Source: Sipunculus nudus (Eukaryota > Annelida > Sipuncula > Golfingiida > Sipunculidae). From it: a stretch of DNA of 64,000 nucleotides. Numbering within the stretch: the stretch's first letter is position 1; each line of letters begins with the position of its first letter. Shown piece after piece: positions 1 through 12,724 of the stretch. Location: the NCBI GenBank assembly GCA_026874595.1, contig CM049320.1:47816714-47880713 (forward strand). Direction: 5' to 3'. The notes under the pieces were generated by a model. The model did not search any database. It worked only from the letters and a program-made list of their open reading frames with translations, and had not been told where the DNA came from. Made by a program: the position numbers and the translations under genes.

Positions 1-2161
1 TTGTTAAAGCTAAGCACTTTTTTTCCAGTAATATTACTTTTATTAATCAAAATTAAATTGTATACCCAAAATTTGATCAAAATCTTTTAAATTTTTAAAA
101 ATATTAGCAAAAATAAAAAATTGGTACCTTAAATTTTGCCCAACTTTGACCATGGCACGTTTTTTTGCTGTAACTGCTGTGGATTTAATTTTCACAGCAT
201 GTTTTTGTTAGCATTTCAACTGTTAACACCAAAAATTTGAAACCAGTTGATCGAAAACTGTAGATTTTATTCAAGTTTTCAAGCACCATGTCACATATTG
301 CTAGTGTTATGCAGTTTGCTAGAGCTCAGCTCCCGAGCTTCAGCTCTAAGTTCCTTAAATTTGGCATACAGTTAGATTTCTCCAAAATCCCCTACCATGC
401 CAAGAATTTGGTCACTAGGACTTAATTCCTTCGAGATATCAATGAAAAACTTCATTTTTCCATTAAAAACCCAATGTTACACTTTAAGACTGCCTAATAT
501 CAAAACCACTGATCTGACTTTGATCATATATAATATACATATTTTTCTATACATTCACTATGCACATGCCAGAAATGATGTCAGTATTGTGTATTTTTTT
601 TAAGTTATGGGCCCAAACATAATGCACTTTGTAAAAAATCAAGAAATATATTTACCCCCTTAACAAATGCATTGCTGAAGCTAGAGATTTTTTTTGTCAG
701 GGATGTAACATTATTTTATCAAGATTCTATTGAATACCCAAAATTAGTTCTGAATTTTTCAAATTTTATAAGTTATAAGTATAAATATAAAATTAGTTCC
801 TTAAATTTTGCCCAACTGTGACCAAGGCACGTTTGTTTCCCGTGAGCACTGTTGATATAATTTTCATATCATGCACACATAAGGATTTCAGCTTTTTAGT
901 TTAGAAAGCTGAAAGAAATTTGCCAAATATTGTAGCTTTTATTAATGTTTTTTATGAGACCCTGTCAGACTTTGGCTCTCTCTAGCCCCTCTTGAGTCAC
1001 CTGTATGTTGACCTTGTTGACCTTTCATCAAATAATGCACGCTTGAGGGGAGAATCAGGCAGCTTATGGCCAGCCACAGTTGATCCAGGTGTTCAACCCA
1101 ACTCATCTAGTAGTTTTAACCAACAACATAACAATAAATTAATAAATTTTTATTGGTTTTTAATAACAAATTAAAGAAAAATAGAAAAGGAATTTGTTAG
1201 TTTATAATAACAGGAAATTAACTTGCAGTTACTGATGATATAAGAATCTTGTATCGATGGGTAGAATGTCACGTATTCCAAATAACACCATGCAGTCACC
1301 TATGGCATTTTTCAGTTCATTTTTAATGATAAAGAAGTAAATCATATTATTCATTACTAATTATTAAGGATTATATGAAGGAAATTAATGATAGACAAAG
1401 ATGCAGTGGATAATATTAATCTAGATTCCTACTGTGTCTAGTGTGTACATTGATGTGAAATTAGTCCGAAATGATTTTTTTACAGTTATTTTTTAATATA
1501 AATAAAAGCCATAAAACCAGGTACTTATGATCATTATTTAAATGTGTGAAATTTGTATATTCTGGATTCTCAACATCATTGTTTGGTGAAAACTGAATAA
1601 ATACCAGACATGGTGTGAATACTTTGTAATTGTATTAAATATGAATATGATTATGTACTCCATTATAAAATTTCTTGCATAAAGAATGGGAATTCAGGTA
1701 AAAATGAAAGTATATGAATACTCGTGCAAATACTTTCAAAATGTATTCATGAATGCATTCATGAATATATTCTTTAATATTATTTTAATAACCATATCAG
1801 TTATATTTCATTTTAAAAAATCATATGATTCTCTTATTATTTTTAATAAAAATTATATTTGGGACAATATTTGTAATTTTTTTAATAAATAGTTAACTCT
1901 TATATTATATGTTCTGCTTATAAGTTATATGGCCAAGTCAAAATCTGTGTGACAGTAGTACTCCATTTGTTAATAAAATAAATGAAATCAATCCTCTTCC
2001 CTGTCTGCAAAGGTACTATCAAAATCATACATAAGCTAAACAACAACAACTCATAATACAGCTTATATTTATTACCACACCAAATCAGCATGTGCCTCAT
2101 TTCTAAATAATATTTTTTTATCATATATAACAGCTGAGCGTCGTGACCCATAGGTCCCTTG
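1..2161 (+). mobile_element. AT-rich AGCTCAG/CCTTG-type element, left end cut by the window
   Basis: This stretch matches the right-hand 2.2 kb of the complete element at 57126-59763 almost base for base, including ATTCATGAATGCATTCATGAAT near 1744 and a matching stretch near 59338. It ends in cagctgagcgtcgtgaccca followed by taggtcccttg. The short open frames inside have no recognised domain and look fortuitous. After the end, the text resumes in the interior of another copy (tttttcagtaatact), so this copy probably sits inside a second one. Confidence 0.7.
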
Positions 2162-2942
2162 TTTTTCAGTAATACTACTTTAAAATCAAAATTTAATTGT
2201 ATACCAAAAATTAGATCAAAATCTGTTAAATTTTTTTAAATATTGGCAAAAATATAAAATTGGTACCTTAAATTTTGCCCAAGTTTGACCATGGCACGTT
2301 TTTTTCCTGTAACTGCTGTGGATTTAATTTTCAAAGCATGTTTTTGTAACCATTTCAACTGTTAAAAACAAAAAATTTGAAACCAGTTGATAAAAAACTG
2401 ATTTTATTCAAGTTTTCAAGCACCATGTCACATATTTTTAACATCAAGCTAGTGTTATGCAGTTTACTAGAGCTCAGCTCCCCAGCTTCAGCTCCAAGTT
2501 CCTTAAATTTTGCATACAGTTAGATGTCCCCCAAATCATCTACCATACTAAAAGTATGGTCACTAGGACTGCATTCCTTCGAGATATTAAGAAAAAACTT
2601 CATTTTTCCATTAAAAACCCATTGTTACACTTTAAGATTGCCTAATATCAAAACCACTGATCTGACTTTGATCATATATAATATACATATTTTTCTATAC
2701 ATTCGCTATGCATATGCCAGAAATGATGTCAGTATTGTGTAATTGTTTTAAGTTCTAGGCCCAAACATAATGCACTATGTAAAAAATCAAGAAATATATT
2801 TACTCTCTTAACATGAAAATTGCTGAAGGTAGACATTTTTTGCCAGGGATATAACATTATTTAATCAAGATTCAATTGTATTCCCAAAATTAGTACTGAA
2901 TTTTTCAAATTTTATAAGTTATTAGCATAAATATAAAATCAG
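2162..2942 (+). mobile_element. AT-rich element, left part of a copy split by the pogo-like insertion
   Basis: The sequence runs parallel to 20-800 of the neighbouring copy and to the interior of the elements at 9571 and 57126. It stops at aaaatcagta, where a TIR transposon is inserted. It resumes at 6207 with taccttaaattttgcccaac, exactly the wording of uninterrupted copies near 21944. No gene is seen. Confidence 0.7.
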
Positions 2943-4381
2943 TACCGTATTTACTCGTGTATAGGACGACCCCGTGTATAAGACGATCCCCCAATTTTAA
3001 GCCTCAAATTTGGATACAAATTATTTTTTAGCACCATGGATCTGTCAGCTACTGAATCACTATTTGTCATGATCATGTAAACCGATGATTAAACTGGGCT
3101 ATTATAACATTTCATTCTTCAAATGTTCAGTGGTATATTTCTTTTTATTAGTAAAAAAGTGAAAATAGGAAAGTTTAAAGGAAATGTATGATGGAACAGA
3201 CCAAAACAGGATTTTATTAAATATATAAAAAAAATGTGCATATACAATTCAAAATGATGTCATAAGAAACACCAGATAAAAATAAATTAGGCACTGAATT
3301 AAGCACCGATGCATTTCTGTGGTTGCCTAAACTGACAAAACAAAATGATAAAAAATTTAAAAGCTGTGATGCTATGAAAGTATTTTTAATACTATTTATA
3401 AACAATTAAATATTGTCAAAGTACTATAAATATTGCAAGCTGTTAACTAAATATGAAAAACAATAAATTATAACTTGCGTGAAGGAATGTTTTTTTTTTT
3501 TTTTGGTTTTCAGTCAAACTTAACATACAAAAAATATGTGTTGATACAAAATTTCAAATTGATGTAGGTAAGAGATTGCATATAGACGACATTAAGCACT
3601 GAATTAAGCACTATGGTTTGCAGGCTTTGGGGCTGTAGGAATCGACAATTCAACTTGAAATCATAAATGATGACTTCATCACCTGTGATGATATTAACGT
3701 ACTTACAAAGCAATTAACTGAAATAATCATCATCAAAGCACTTAACTACCGGAAAATGGCTATAAACACGTCACACTTGAAAACAAAATTACATGCAAAT
3801 GTTCTTTTATCATAAATGGCTGACACACTGTTAAACTTCAGCCAAACTTCTGACAAACACTGAGTTCAGAAGCCTCCAAAGTCTGACTGATCATTAGCTG
3901 CATTAAATGCGGCGGTATCCAGGACCCTGAAAACCGCCACATAAAAGCTTCAGAGTAAACTGGATCTGGAGAACTTCAAACCCTTGTCGGAAAAAAAATC
4001 GTGTAAAATCAATAGTGCGTTTATGACAAGGAAACTTTAAGTAATCTAAGGGAGATATAGTACTTTATTCGAATGACCAAGAAATTCAGCTAATTATTAT
4101 GTTTTAGTATGTAAACAAGACTCACTTTTGAAACTTTGCAACCCTTGCGCTTGAAACTGTCTCAGAATCTGAAACAATGAACTGCGTGACCTTTGCTCGC
4201 TGATCCAACACGGCCCGTTACCACTGGTTACACAGGCGGCTGCCGGCCAGCCGTGGCAGGGGGGAAACCCAGAGCAGAAATCGTTCCCCGTATATCACCG
4301 TTTATTAGGATAATACATATTCTTCTAATCAACATTTAAAGTGGACAAACACTGTCTAAGTGGTATGTTATATGCGCATTT

Positions 4382-4490
4382 GAGAATAACGGCCTGGTGA
4401 GTCCGGCATTGCTTGACAGCGGCCTTGATGGCGGGTGTCAGGTGTCCCCGGAACTGGTCCCACACGAGCAGACATCGTTTCTTCAGAAGC
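4382..4490 (-). pseudogene. Remnant of a pogo/Tigger-type DDE transposase
   Basis: Read on the minus strand from about 4490, the frame gives LLKKRCLLVWDQFRGHLTPA, then IKAAVKQCRTHQAVI. LLVWDQFRAHL with downstream IK..L is the region of the second catalytic Asp in pogo/Tigger transposases (DDE_1 superfamily). The remainder of the expected protein was not found intact on either side. The remnant sits centrally in the TIR element and agrees with its TA target duplication. Confidence 0.6.
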
Positions 4491-5880
4491 GTGACCGTCA
4501 TCACAAGTTGATCAAAGCTGTCACTGATGAGTTGTTTACTCGTTTAACCAAACATGTGCGCTACATTAATTATATTCTGTGATAATTAATCATACTTTCC
4601 TAATGTTGTATGTTTGTCAGCGAGATTTGTTAAATATATTATTTATATTGGAACCAATTTGCTTTGATAATAATTTTTATACAACTGGAATCATGTGGAG
4701 AATGAAAATGGAATTTATTAGCTCATCGTTGAACTGGGCGTGACCGGTGTCGTTTAGGTTACCCGTCAGAACGCCTGGCGAAAGCGAAGGACGACCGCAA
4801 TATTGTATATTCTTTTTCAGTAATACGGAATATTAAACCATGACAAGATAAAAATATGTGAAAAATACGATCGACATACACGATTTAAAATTTGTTATTA
4901 TTACACTGCGGACGATTTGCATATCAGCGTGCCTTTTTGGGGAATGTTTATAGTTTATTGTTGGGCCAGGGGTATTATCGGGGAGGTTACATGTCGGCCC
5001 GCTTGTAAAACACAAGTAATGTGTTTGCTACGCCGCTGGTATGACACATTTTGTAAAGTGAGAAGGACAAACATCACACGTTTCTCTTAAAATAAAACAT
5101 GTGAGTGCTTTATAAACATAATATCAGACAAAATAAAGAAAATAAATACATTTCATAAATAAACACGCTTGTTTGTTACCAACGCATCAGTGGGCGATAC
5201 TTACCGGCAGCTTTCACAGTCAACTGAATAAGGTCTCTTTGATTTAGGCAAGCCGAGAGAAAACAACATATCAAAGGGGATTCTCACACCTGAAACCTCC
5301 ACTGATCAGGTAATCCGTGTCCTTGTCCTTTTGGTGACCGTCATCACAAGGTGATCAAAGCTGTCACTGATGAGTTGTTTACTCGTTTGTTTAACCAAAC
5401 ATGTGCGCTACATTAATTATATTCCGTGATAATTAATCATACTTTCTTAATGTTGTATGTTTGTCAGCGAGATTTGTTAAATATATTATTTATATTGGAA
5501 CCAATTTGCTTTGATAACGATTTTTATATAACTGATTTCATGTGGAGAATGAAAATGGAATTTATTAGCTTATCGTTGAACTGGGCGTGACCGGTGTCGT
5601 TTAGGTTACCCGTCTGGACGCTTGGCGAAAGCGAAGGACGACTGCAATTTTGTATATTCTTTTTCAATAAAACGGAATATTAAACCATGACAAGATAAAA
5701 ATATGTAAAAAATATGATCGACATACACGATTTAAAATTTGTAATTATTACACTGCCGACGATATGCATATTAGCGTGCCTTTTTGGGGAATGTTTATAG
5801 TTTATGGTTGGGCCGGGGGTATTTGCGAGGAGGTTACATGTCGGCCCACATGTCAGCCCACAAGTCATGCATACTACGCC
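4491..5880. repeat. Direct internal duplication inside the pogo-like element
   Basis: Two copies, about 4491-5040 and 5335-5880, start gtgaccgtcatcacaag and continue through matching AT-rich sequence to the gaggttacatgtcggccc region, with scattered substitutions and small indels. The two similar minus-strand frames of about 60 codons in them simply reflect the duplication. No known domain was recognised in them. Confidence 0.7.
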
Positions 5881-7467
5881 GCTGATATGACAAATTTAGT
5901 AACGTGAGAAGGATAAACATCATACGTTCTTCTTGTAATAAAACATATGATATGCTTTATAAACATTATATCAGACACATAAAAAAAGAAAATAAATACA
6001 TGTCATTACTATAATCTGTGTACGGACGTTTTAAGGCTTGTGTTCTACCGACGCAGCACTGGTTGATATACTTACCGGTATCTTGTTTATCATTTTCGAT
6101 GAGCTTCAGGTGACTGAAAAACTTGTACCCGATAATAGGACGACCCCCCACTAAGCCCTCCAAAATTTGGGAACCAATTTGTCGTCCTATACACGAGTAA
6201 ATACGGTACCTTAAATTTTGCCCAACTTTGGCCATGGCATGTTTTTTCCCTGTAAGTACTGTTGATTTAATTTTTATATCTTGCACACGTAAGGATTTTA
6301 GCTTCTAAATTCTGAAGTTATAAAAGGAATTGGTCAAAAACTAGCTTTTATGAAAGTTTTTATGAGACCATATCACACCTTGGCTGTACTGAAGCCCCTC
6401 TTTTATGTCCCCACATTGACCTTTCAGGCCAATTATGCATGCTTGAAGCGAGGCACTCTGGAGCCAGCCAGCTCTTGGGTGGCTTCAACTGGATCTAACT
6501 GTCCAACCCCCTCCACTAGTATTTGTTTAGGCCATAAGCATAACAATTAACTTTTTTTTTAATTCTTGGTTTATAATAAGAACTTAAAAAAATAAATGGA
6601 AAAGGAATTCATAGTTAATGAGTTACAGGGGATTACCTTGCAATTACTAATCATTTATGGATCTTCCATGGATGGCCAAAATTGTATTTCAAATGACACC
6701 ATGCAGTCACCATTGGGTATTTTTCATTTCAACCATAAAAATGAAAAATAAATAATTAAAATAAATTGTTGTTTACTATTAGGGATTATATGAAGCAAGA
6801 TAATGATAGACAAGGATGCAGTTGATTATATCAAATTAATCTAATTTTCCAGGTCTTTTCCGGGTGTTTAACTTGTTGGTTTATATTTATTACAAAATTA
6901 AAATAATAAATAAATATGTCAAAAATTAAAAATATTACTCAGACAAGTGATCATTAAAGATTTTAATTTGTTTGACTTATAACTCATGGTTGTATCAGTT
7001 GTTACATGATACTGGCTAAATAATCAAAATTTATATTGCTGGTCCTTTATTTCAGTTCATAAAATTAAACATTCCCAACTCCAGTTTGCTCCTGGTATGA
7101 TATATTGGGTGTTTTGATCATTGAATTAATTTTAACACATGTATTAGTTTTATAGCTGAGAATACTTTTCTTTTTTTCCTGATACCATTTAAAAAAATAT
7201 GAATATTCAAATTTTTCCTGTTAGTGCTGTGGATTTAATTTTCACAGCATGTACACATTAACATTGTATCTGTTAAAATCTGAAATTTGAAACCAATTGA
7301 TCAAAAACTGTAGATTTTATTCAAGGTTCCAGGTACCATGTCTTCATTGTTTACATTAGATCAGTATAAATGCAGTGTACTGGGCAGTTACATAACACCT
7401 TCAGGTCTGACCTACTGCCACTGTGAGTGTCTGGGGCAGGCTGGGTCAGGCAGTAATTACCAGAGAG

Positions 7468-7562
7468 CCTCTCTTTCTCTCTCTCTCTTGCAGTCTAGGT
7501 CTCTCTTTCTCTCTCTCTCTCTCTCTGCTTTTTCTCATTCTTTCTCCATCTTTCTTTCTCTC

Positions 7563-7603
<41 letters not shown>

Positions 7604-7628
7604 AATTGCCTCCCTTCCTCCCTCCATC
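7468..7628 (+). repeat. CT-rich microsatellite
   Basis: About 160 bases of nearly pure pyrimidine, mostly (CT)n with TTT interruptions. It produces Leu/Ser-only open frames that are not genes. Confidence 0.95.
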
Positions 7629-8121
7629 ACATTCTGTTGACAGGTCCTTTAAACTAGATACATTAGCTATAAATGTTGATGCAATTTAGAAATGTGAATC
7701 AACTAAAATATTCACAATCACATGTATGTTATACTGTAAATTTATAGTAACATTCGGAAACTTGGATTAAAATACTGTAATGAAAAAAAGGAATAAATGC
7801 AAATATTGTTAATTTTTTCTAGGCTCAGTAGAATGGGGGAAAAAATTATTTGCTTTGTTTCTCCATCTTTCTGTCTGTTTTAAATATTTAATGTTCATGA
7901 ATAAACTTTTTTTTATAAGCACTGTTGAATTAAATTTCATATCCTGTATGTATATGCAAGGGTGTTGTAACTCTCACCATCCCCTTCTTCATCCCAGTGA
8001 GGCTTTGCTCCTTGGCACTGTGAACAATAGTTCTATGGCTATAGCATAAAATTTAATAATTAAAGAAAATATCTACAGAGAGACAGAGGCATTGTAACTC
8101 TGATCATAACACAGCACAACA

Positions 8122-8137
8122 CCCCCCCCCCCCCCCC
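8122..8137 (+). repeat. Poly-C run
   Basis: Sixteen consecutive C. Similar runs occur at corresponding places in other repeat copies (22279, 50915). Length is likely unreliable in assembly. Confidence 0.95.
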
Positions 8138-8975
8138 ATCAAGTCATTGCACCTGTGGAATGGGGACATTATGGCAACTGTATACATATCATAAAATTGC
8201 TAAAAAAGGTTTACCAAATAAATTGGATCTCATCAGACAAATGTGTAAACTGTTGAACTGTCAACAGCTTATCAAAAAGGTAACCAATGGAAAGGCATGG
8301 TCAGGTCTCAAATATTATTTGCAACATTTTCTTCAATCATATAAACCAACCATGGCCCAGATTACCTCTTCCTCTCAAACATTATCTACATTTCATCATA
8401 TTTTTAAGATTTTAACCTTCCAGGTGGTTCAGTACTGTTGACCATTTGTCCATAGGTACCTATGTACATGCCAGAAATTATGTCAATATTGTGTAATATG
8501 TAGACGTGAGGGGCATCAAAATAATGCACCTTGTCAAGACCGATCTTGTCAAGATATTATGTCATACAGTCACAAATTCATAAATCCCCTCACCAGCATA
8601 GTTAATCATAACCTTGTATCTGTCAAATTGAACTCTTGCAGTTTTCCATACACTATAGATCCTTCAACAAATAGCCTTATCATCATTATACCACTGCTTA
8701 GCATACTGTCATTGAATTCATATTTGCTCAAATAAATTGCTTTTTTCGACCCCTCCCAAATAAATAAAAAATAAACCACTATATTTTATTCTGTATTAAT
8801 GCATCAGTCAGGTTATTTCATATATCATTTACTCACATATTACATTATATTCCTTTATAAAAGCCCAACATGACCATGATATTCTAAGCTTTATCTACTC
8901 AATATAGTATCACAATGGTGATACATTTATAGTCCAGTCATGATCAGCTGAGCGCCGTGACCCATGGGTCCCTTG

Positions 8976-9150
8976 TTTATGTGTGGGCAGATAATGACCA
9001 GTTACAGATCGAGTTCGCGTTTCCTCCCCGTTGACCTACTTTTGACCATACGACACCTCCTGAACTTAAAAAATTTTACAAAATTAACAAATGTTTCTAA
9101 ATTTGCCCCAGGCGGGGACATTCGTGTCGTTCTGACACATCTTGTTTGGT
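8976..9150 (+). mobile_element. Short interspersed repeat ending in a GTGTC/GACAC hairpin
   Basis: The segment contains ggcggggacattcgtgtcg and ends cgttctgacacatcttgttt, with a small stem GTGTC...GACAC just before cttgttt. This wording is familiar to me from bivalve repeat sequences, but I could not search. It has no coding potential. Confidence 0.4.
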
Positions 9151-9470
9151 ATCTGCTTTAACTTCAATTTTATAGGTAAAAAACACCTTTAAACATCTTC
9201 TTCTATGAAACCAACCAGCAAAATTGTCCAATATTTCTTAGAAATAATCCCAGAAACAATCTCCCTCATGTTTGTTCAAATGGTTCCAGTTTAGTGATTT
9301 TTCGCCAAGTTACAGGAAGTGTATGGTAAGTTCATTGTATTATTTTAAACAGGTCAATGTAAGTCTGTTTATTTCAAATTTTAACTTCAAGTAGGAACCA
9401 GTTGGCAGTTGGCAGTCTGGTGAATATCTGGGGGACACTACGTCATCCATTTCTAGTTTATAAGTGTTTT
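9151..9470. other. Fragment of palindrome-rich repeat, no gene
   Basis: The text aacatcttcttctatgaaac...ccaatatttcttagaaataatc resembles 24690-24800 and 47990-48070, so this is a fragment of the same dispersed family. No coding or structural feature was found. Confidence 0.5.
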
Positions 9471-9570
9471 TAGCTCACCATGATTTTTGCATGGATGTTG
9501 GTCATGGAATGTTCCATCAGTTTTTGCAGATTAGTGATGCCACCTGTATTTTTTCGATTTTTTACATTTT
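9471..9570 (+). mobile_element. Left flank of a palindrome-core element interrupted at 9571
   Basis: A ~100-bp piece holding catgatttttgcatggatg, ggtcatggaatg and gatgccacctg matches one ~290-bp unit of the palindrome-core family. It breaks off in a poly-T run where the AT-rich element at 9571-12724 enters, and that unit resumes at 12725. Confidence 0.65.
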
Positions 9571-9631
9571 TTAGCTCAGATGACTATAAGTCATCTGAGC
9601 TATAGTCATGGTCCATTGTCCGTCGTCCGTC

Positions 9632-9666
<35 letters not shown>

Positions 9667-12600
9667 CTGGATGTCCGTCCGTAAGACTAGCACGTTTCGA
9701 CACCGTTGGACCTACGAATCTGAATTTCGGCATACAGTTAGATGTCCCCATAATCTCCTACCATGCCAAAAATTGGGTCAATAGGACTTCGTTCCTTTGA
9801 GATATTAAGGAAAAACCTCAATTTTTTATTAGAAATCTATTTTCACACTTCAGGACTGCCTAATATCAAAACTACTCATCTGGTTTTCTTCATATTTACC
9901 ATAAATGTTCCTCTATATAGTTCCTATGTACATGCCAGATATGAAGTCAGTATTATATAATTTAAAAAAGTTATGGGCCCAAACATAATGGACTTTGTAA
10001 AAAATTCAGGAAGATATTTGATCACTTAAGACCAAAAGTGTTAAAGGTAGGGACTTTTTTCCAGTAATACAACTTTAATTAATCAAAATTTAATTGTATA
10101 CCAAAAATTAGATCAAAATCTGTTAAATTTTTTTAAATATTGGCAAAAATATAAAATTGGTACCTAAAATTTTGCCCAACTTTGGCCATGGCACGTTTTT
10201 TTTCCTGAATGTACTGTGGATTTAATTTTCACACCATGTATACATAAGGATTTAATCTGTTAAAATCTGAAATTTGAAAATAAAAGCTGCAAAATTAGGC
10301 TAGTTATTGAATTTTTTTGGAGGCTCTTGTTGTATTCCCTTACATTGTCAAGCAGTCCACTTTGATGACTGTAGGTCATTCAGTGCACATCTCTATGCTC
10401 CCCAGGCTGTTGACATAATTTTAGATGTCCCAAAAATCTCCTACCATACCGAAAATTGGGTCATTAGGACTTTGTTCCTTCGAGATATTAAGGAAAAAAA
10501 ACTCTGTTTTCCATAAAAAAAAACCATTGTTACACTTCAAGGCTGCCTAATATCAAAACCACTGATCTGTTTTTGATCGTATTTAGTATTCACATTCTTT
10601 TATACATTTTCTATGAACATACCAAAAATTAGGTCAGTATTGGGTATTATTTTAAGTTATGGGCCAAAACAATGCAATTTTTTAAAAAATCAGGAAATAT
10701 ATTTACTCACCTAACATGAGAATTGCTGAACCTAGAGACTTTTTTTTCAGGAATATAACTTTATTTAATCAAGATTCAATTGTTTACCCAAAATTAGATC
10801 TGAATTTTGCAAATTTTTCAAGTTTTTAGCATAAATAAAAAATCAATACCTTACATTTTGTCCAACTTTTGCACTGTTGATTTAATTTTCCCAGCATATA
10901 TGCATAAGGATTTAATCTTTTAAAATCTGAACTTTCAAAAGAAATTGATTGGAATGAATAGCTTTTATTCATATTTTCATACAGCATGTCAAGTGTTGTT
11001 TACATCTAGCCCACCTAGTAGTACAGCCTTCACTTGCATTATGTAACCCACCCCAGGCAGCTAACCTTGGCACAGCTTGGCCACTACTAGCAGGCTTCCC
11101 CTCTGCCCTGCACTCATCCCCCCAGCTGGTGCATAAACTAGATGAATGTTATATTTTTTCTGTATTTTATTTTATTCTTGGACATGCTACATTTTAGATT
11201 TTGTATTGAACCACCAGGGTTACAATGATTAAAGTGTACATTTAATTGTGTCCACAAAGTGGTGTATTGCTGTGAAAGTGTGGATGTTCATGAGATAAGT
11301 AATTCCTTACTTCAGAAGAGTAAAAACTTCACCAGGTGTGAAATTGACTATTAATTCCAGTAATTAATTAAAACTGGGATAGTAATAAGCACAATGATAT
11401 TGTTTGTCCCTCATTCAACCAACAGTGTGTATACTTTATTTGAAAAGATGTTTTATTTTATCAAATTTACTTTTATTTTATTTTGGTGAATAAAATTAAG
11501 CATGTCCTGAAAACTCCAATGTGCAAAACTTTTTAATAGTGATTCAAGGAATATTCTTGTAGATGCCATGTTGTGGCATTATTTTCTTTTAAAATCAGTT
11601 TAAACATTTATGATTTAAAAATAATAAAATATATGTGTATGCATAATATGACCCAATGTTTTTTACTCTGTATATATAATGATTGCAACTTTTGCAACAA
11701 TTCTAATATTTTAACTTATATTTTCAGGTTTTTTAATTAAAAATTTATAAACCTGTTAATAAAAAAATGATTCAGATAAAAACTTCTTAATGGAAAAAGT
11801 GGATCTGCTTAAAAAAATAGGATTATATATAAACATAAATGCATTATTCTCTTGAAAGTGAAATAAAGGTATTAGTCGATTCTGTCCACTTTCCTGTCCA
11901 TCTGTAAATTTTCGTATGCAACACAGTATCTCAAAACTTTTACTGTTTTTCTTCATGACAGTCTTGTATTAATTTGCAATCATATATTTAGAACTTTACT
12001 ATAACCAAGTAGGAGGGCCCCTTTCCTCTTAGCTTTTCATATTCTTATATAAATGAAAAACATTACAATAGAATATTTCTACATCCACCTTCGTGCTGCC
12101 CTCACTTTTCCCTTCTCCGAACCCCATCCCAAAGTCAGCCTCCGTAAGCAAGAACAAGATGAATCGGATATATTCATACTTTAATATTTTGTATAACTAT
12201 TTGTCCATAGGTACCTATGTACATGCCAGAAATTATGTCAATATTGTGTAATATGTAGACATAGTGGGCATCACAATAATGTACCTTGTCAAGACTAAAG
12301 AGATATTGTGTCATACAGTCACATATTCATAAATCACTTCATCAGCATAGTTAATCATAACATCATATCTGTCAAATTGAACGCTTGCAGACTACCATAC
12401 ACTTTAGATCCTTCAACAAATAGCCTTATCATCATTCTACTACTGCTTATTACTGCTGTCATTGCATTCATATTTGCTCAAATATATCACAATTTTCAAC
12501 CCCTCCTAATAAAATAAAAAATAAACCACTTTATTTGACTATATTAATCCATCAGTCAGGTAATTTCATTTATCATTTACTCACATATTACATTACATTC

Positions 12601-12724
12601 CTTTATAATAGCCCAACATGTACATGATATTCATAAGCTTTATCGACTCGATATAGTATCACAGTGGAGAAACATTTATAGTCCAATCACGATCAGCTGA
12701 GCGCCGTGACCCATGGGTCCCTTG
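9571..12724 (+). mobile_element. Complete AT-rich AGCTCAG/CCTTG-type element (3.15 kb), nested
   Basis: The 5' end is a perfect 14-bp hairpin (tagctcagatgact, ata, then its complement) followed by a GTCC microsatellite. The 3' end is cagctgagcgccgtgaccca then tgggtcccttg, with the palindrome GACCCATGGGTC. It lies inside a T run: six T before agctcag, three T after cttg. It has no transposase. A Helentron/HINE-like origin is possible because of the TT-type insertion and the 3' hairpin, but this is unproven. Confidence 0.7.
9613..9690 (+). repeat. GTCC/GTCT microsatellite
   Basis: Tetranucleotide run of gtcc and gtct units directly behind the 5' hairpin of the element. The same run occurs at 21418-21470, and shorter versions at 31833, 55757 and 57178, so it is part of the element rather than an independent microsatellite. 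Confidence 0.9.

Larger units (their letters stand above)
2945..6206 (-). mobile_element. Pogo-like DNA transposon, 3.26 kb, 26-bp terminal inverted repeats, TA target duplication
   Basis: The ends are perfect inverted repeats beginning CCGTATTTACTCGTGTATAG, flanked on both sides by TA (2943-2944 and 6207-6208). The interrupted host repeat would read cagTAcctt without it, as its sister copies do. TA duplication is characteristic of the Tc1/mariner/pogo superfamily. A minus-strand remnant at about 4382-4490 resembles a pogo/Tigger transposase. An internal segment is duplicated with a spacing of about 845 bases (4491-5040 and 5335-5880). No intact transposase frame remains, so the copy is probably immobile by itself. 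Confidence 0.8.
6207..8975 (+). mobile_element. AT-rich element, right part of the split copy, with 3' terminus
   Basis: It resumes the copy interrupted at 2944 and ends with cagctgagcgccgtgaccca then tgggtcccttg. Contained within are a CT-rich microsatellite (7468-7628) and a C run (8122-8137). The part from about 8210 resembles 12180-12724 and 22980-24481 and seems to be the 3' section of one subfamily. Open frames here are low-complexity or short. Confidence 0.65.

Noticed and set aside
1686-1892. Conserved short frame MGIQVKMKVYEY.. also found at 59282
   Set aside because: Shared because both lie in copies of the same element. The frames diverge by frameshift at their ends, so no sign of selection on a protein.
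7338-7640. 100-codon frame rich in Ser/Leu
   Set aside because: Translation of a CT microsatellite.
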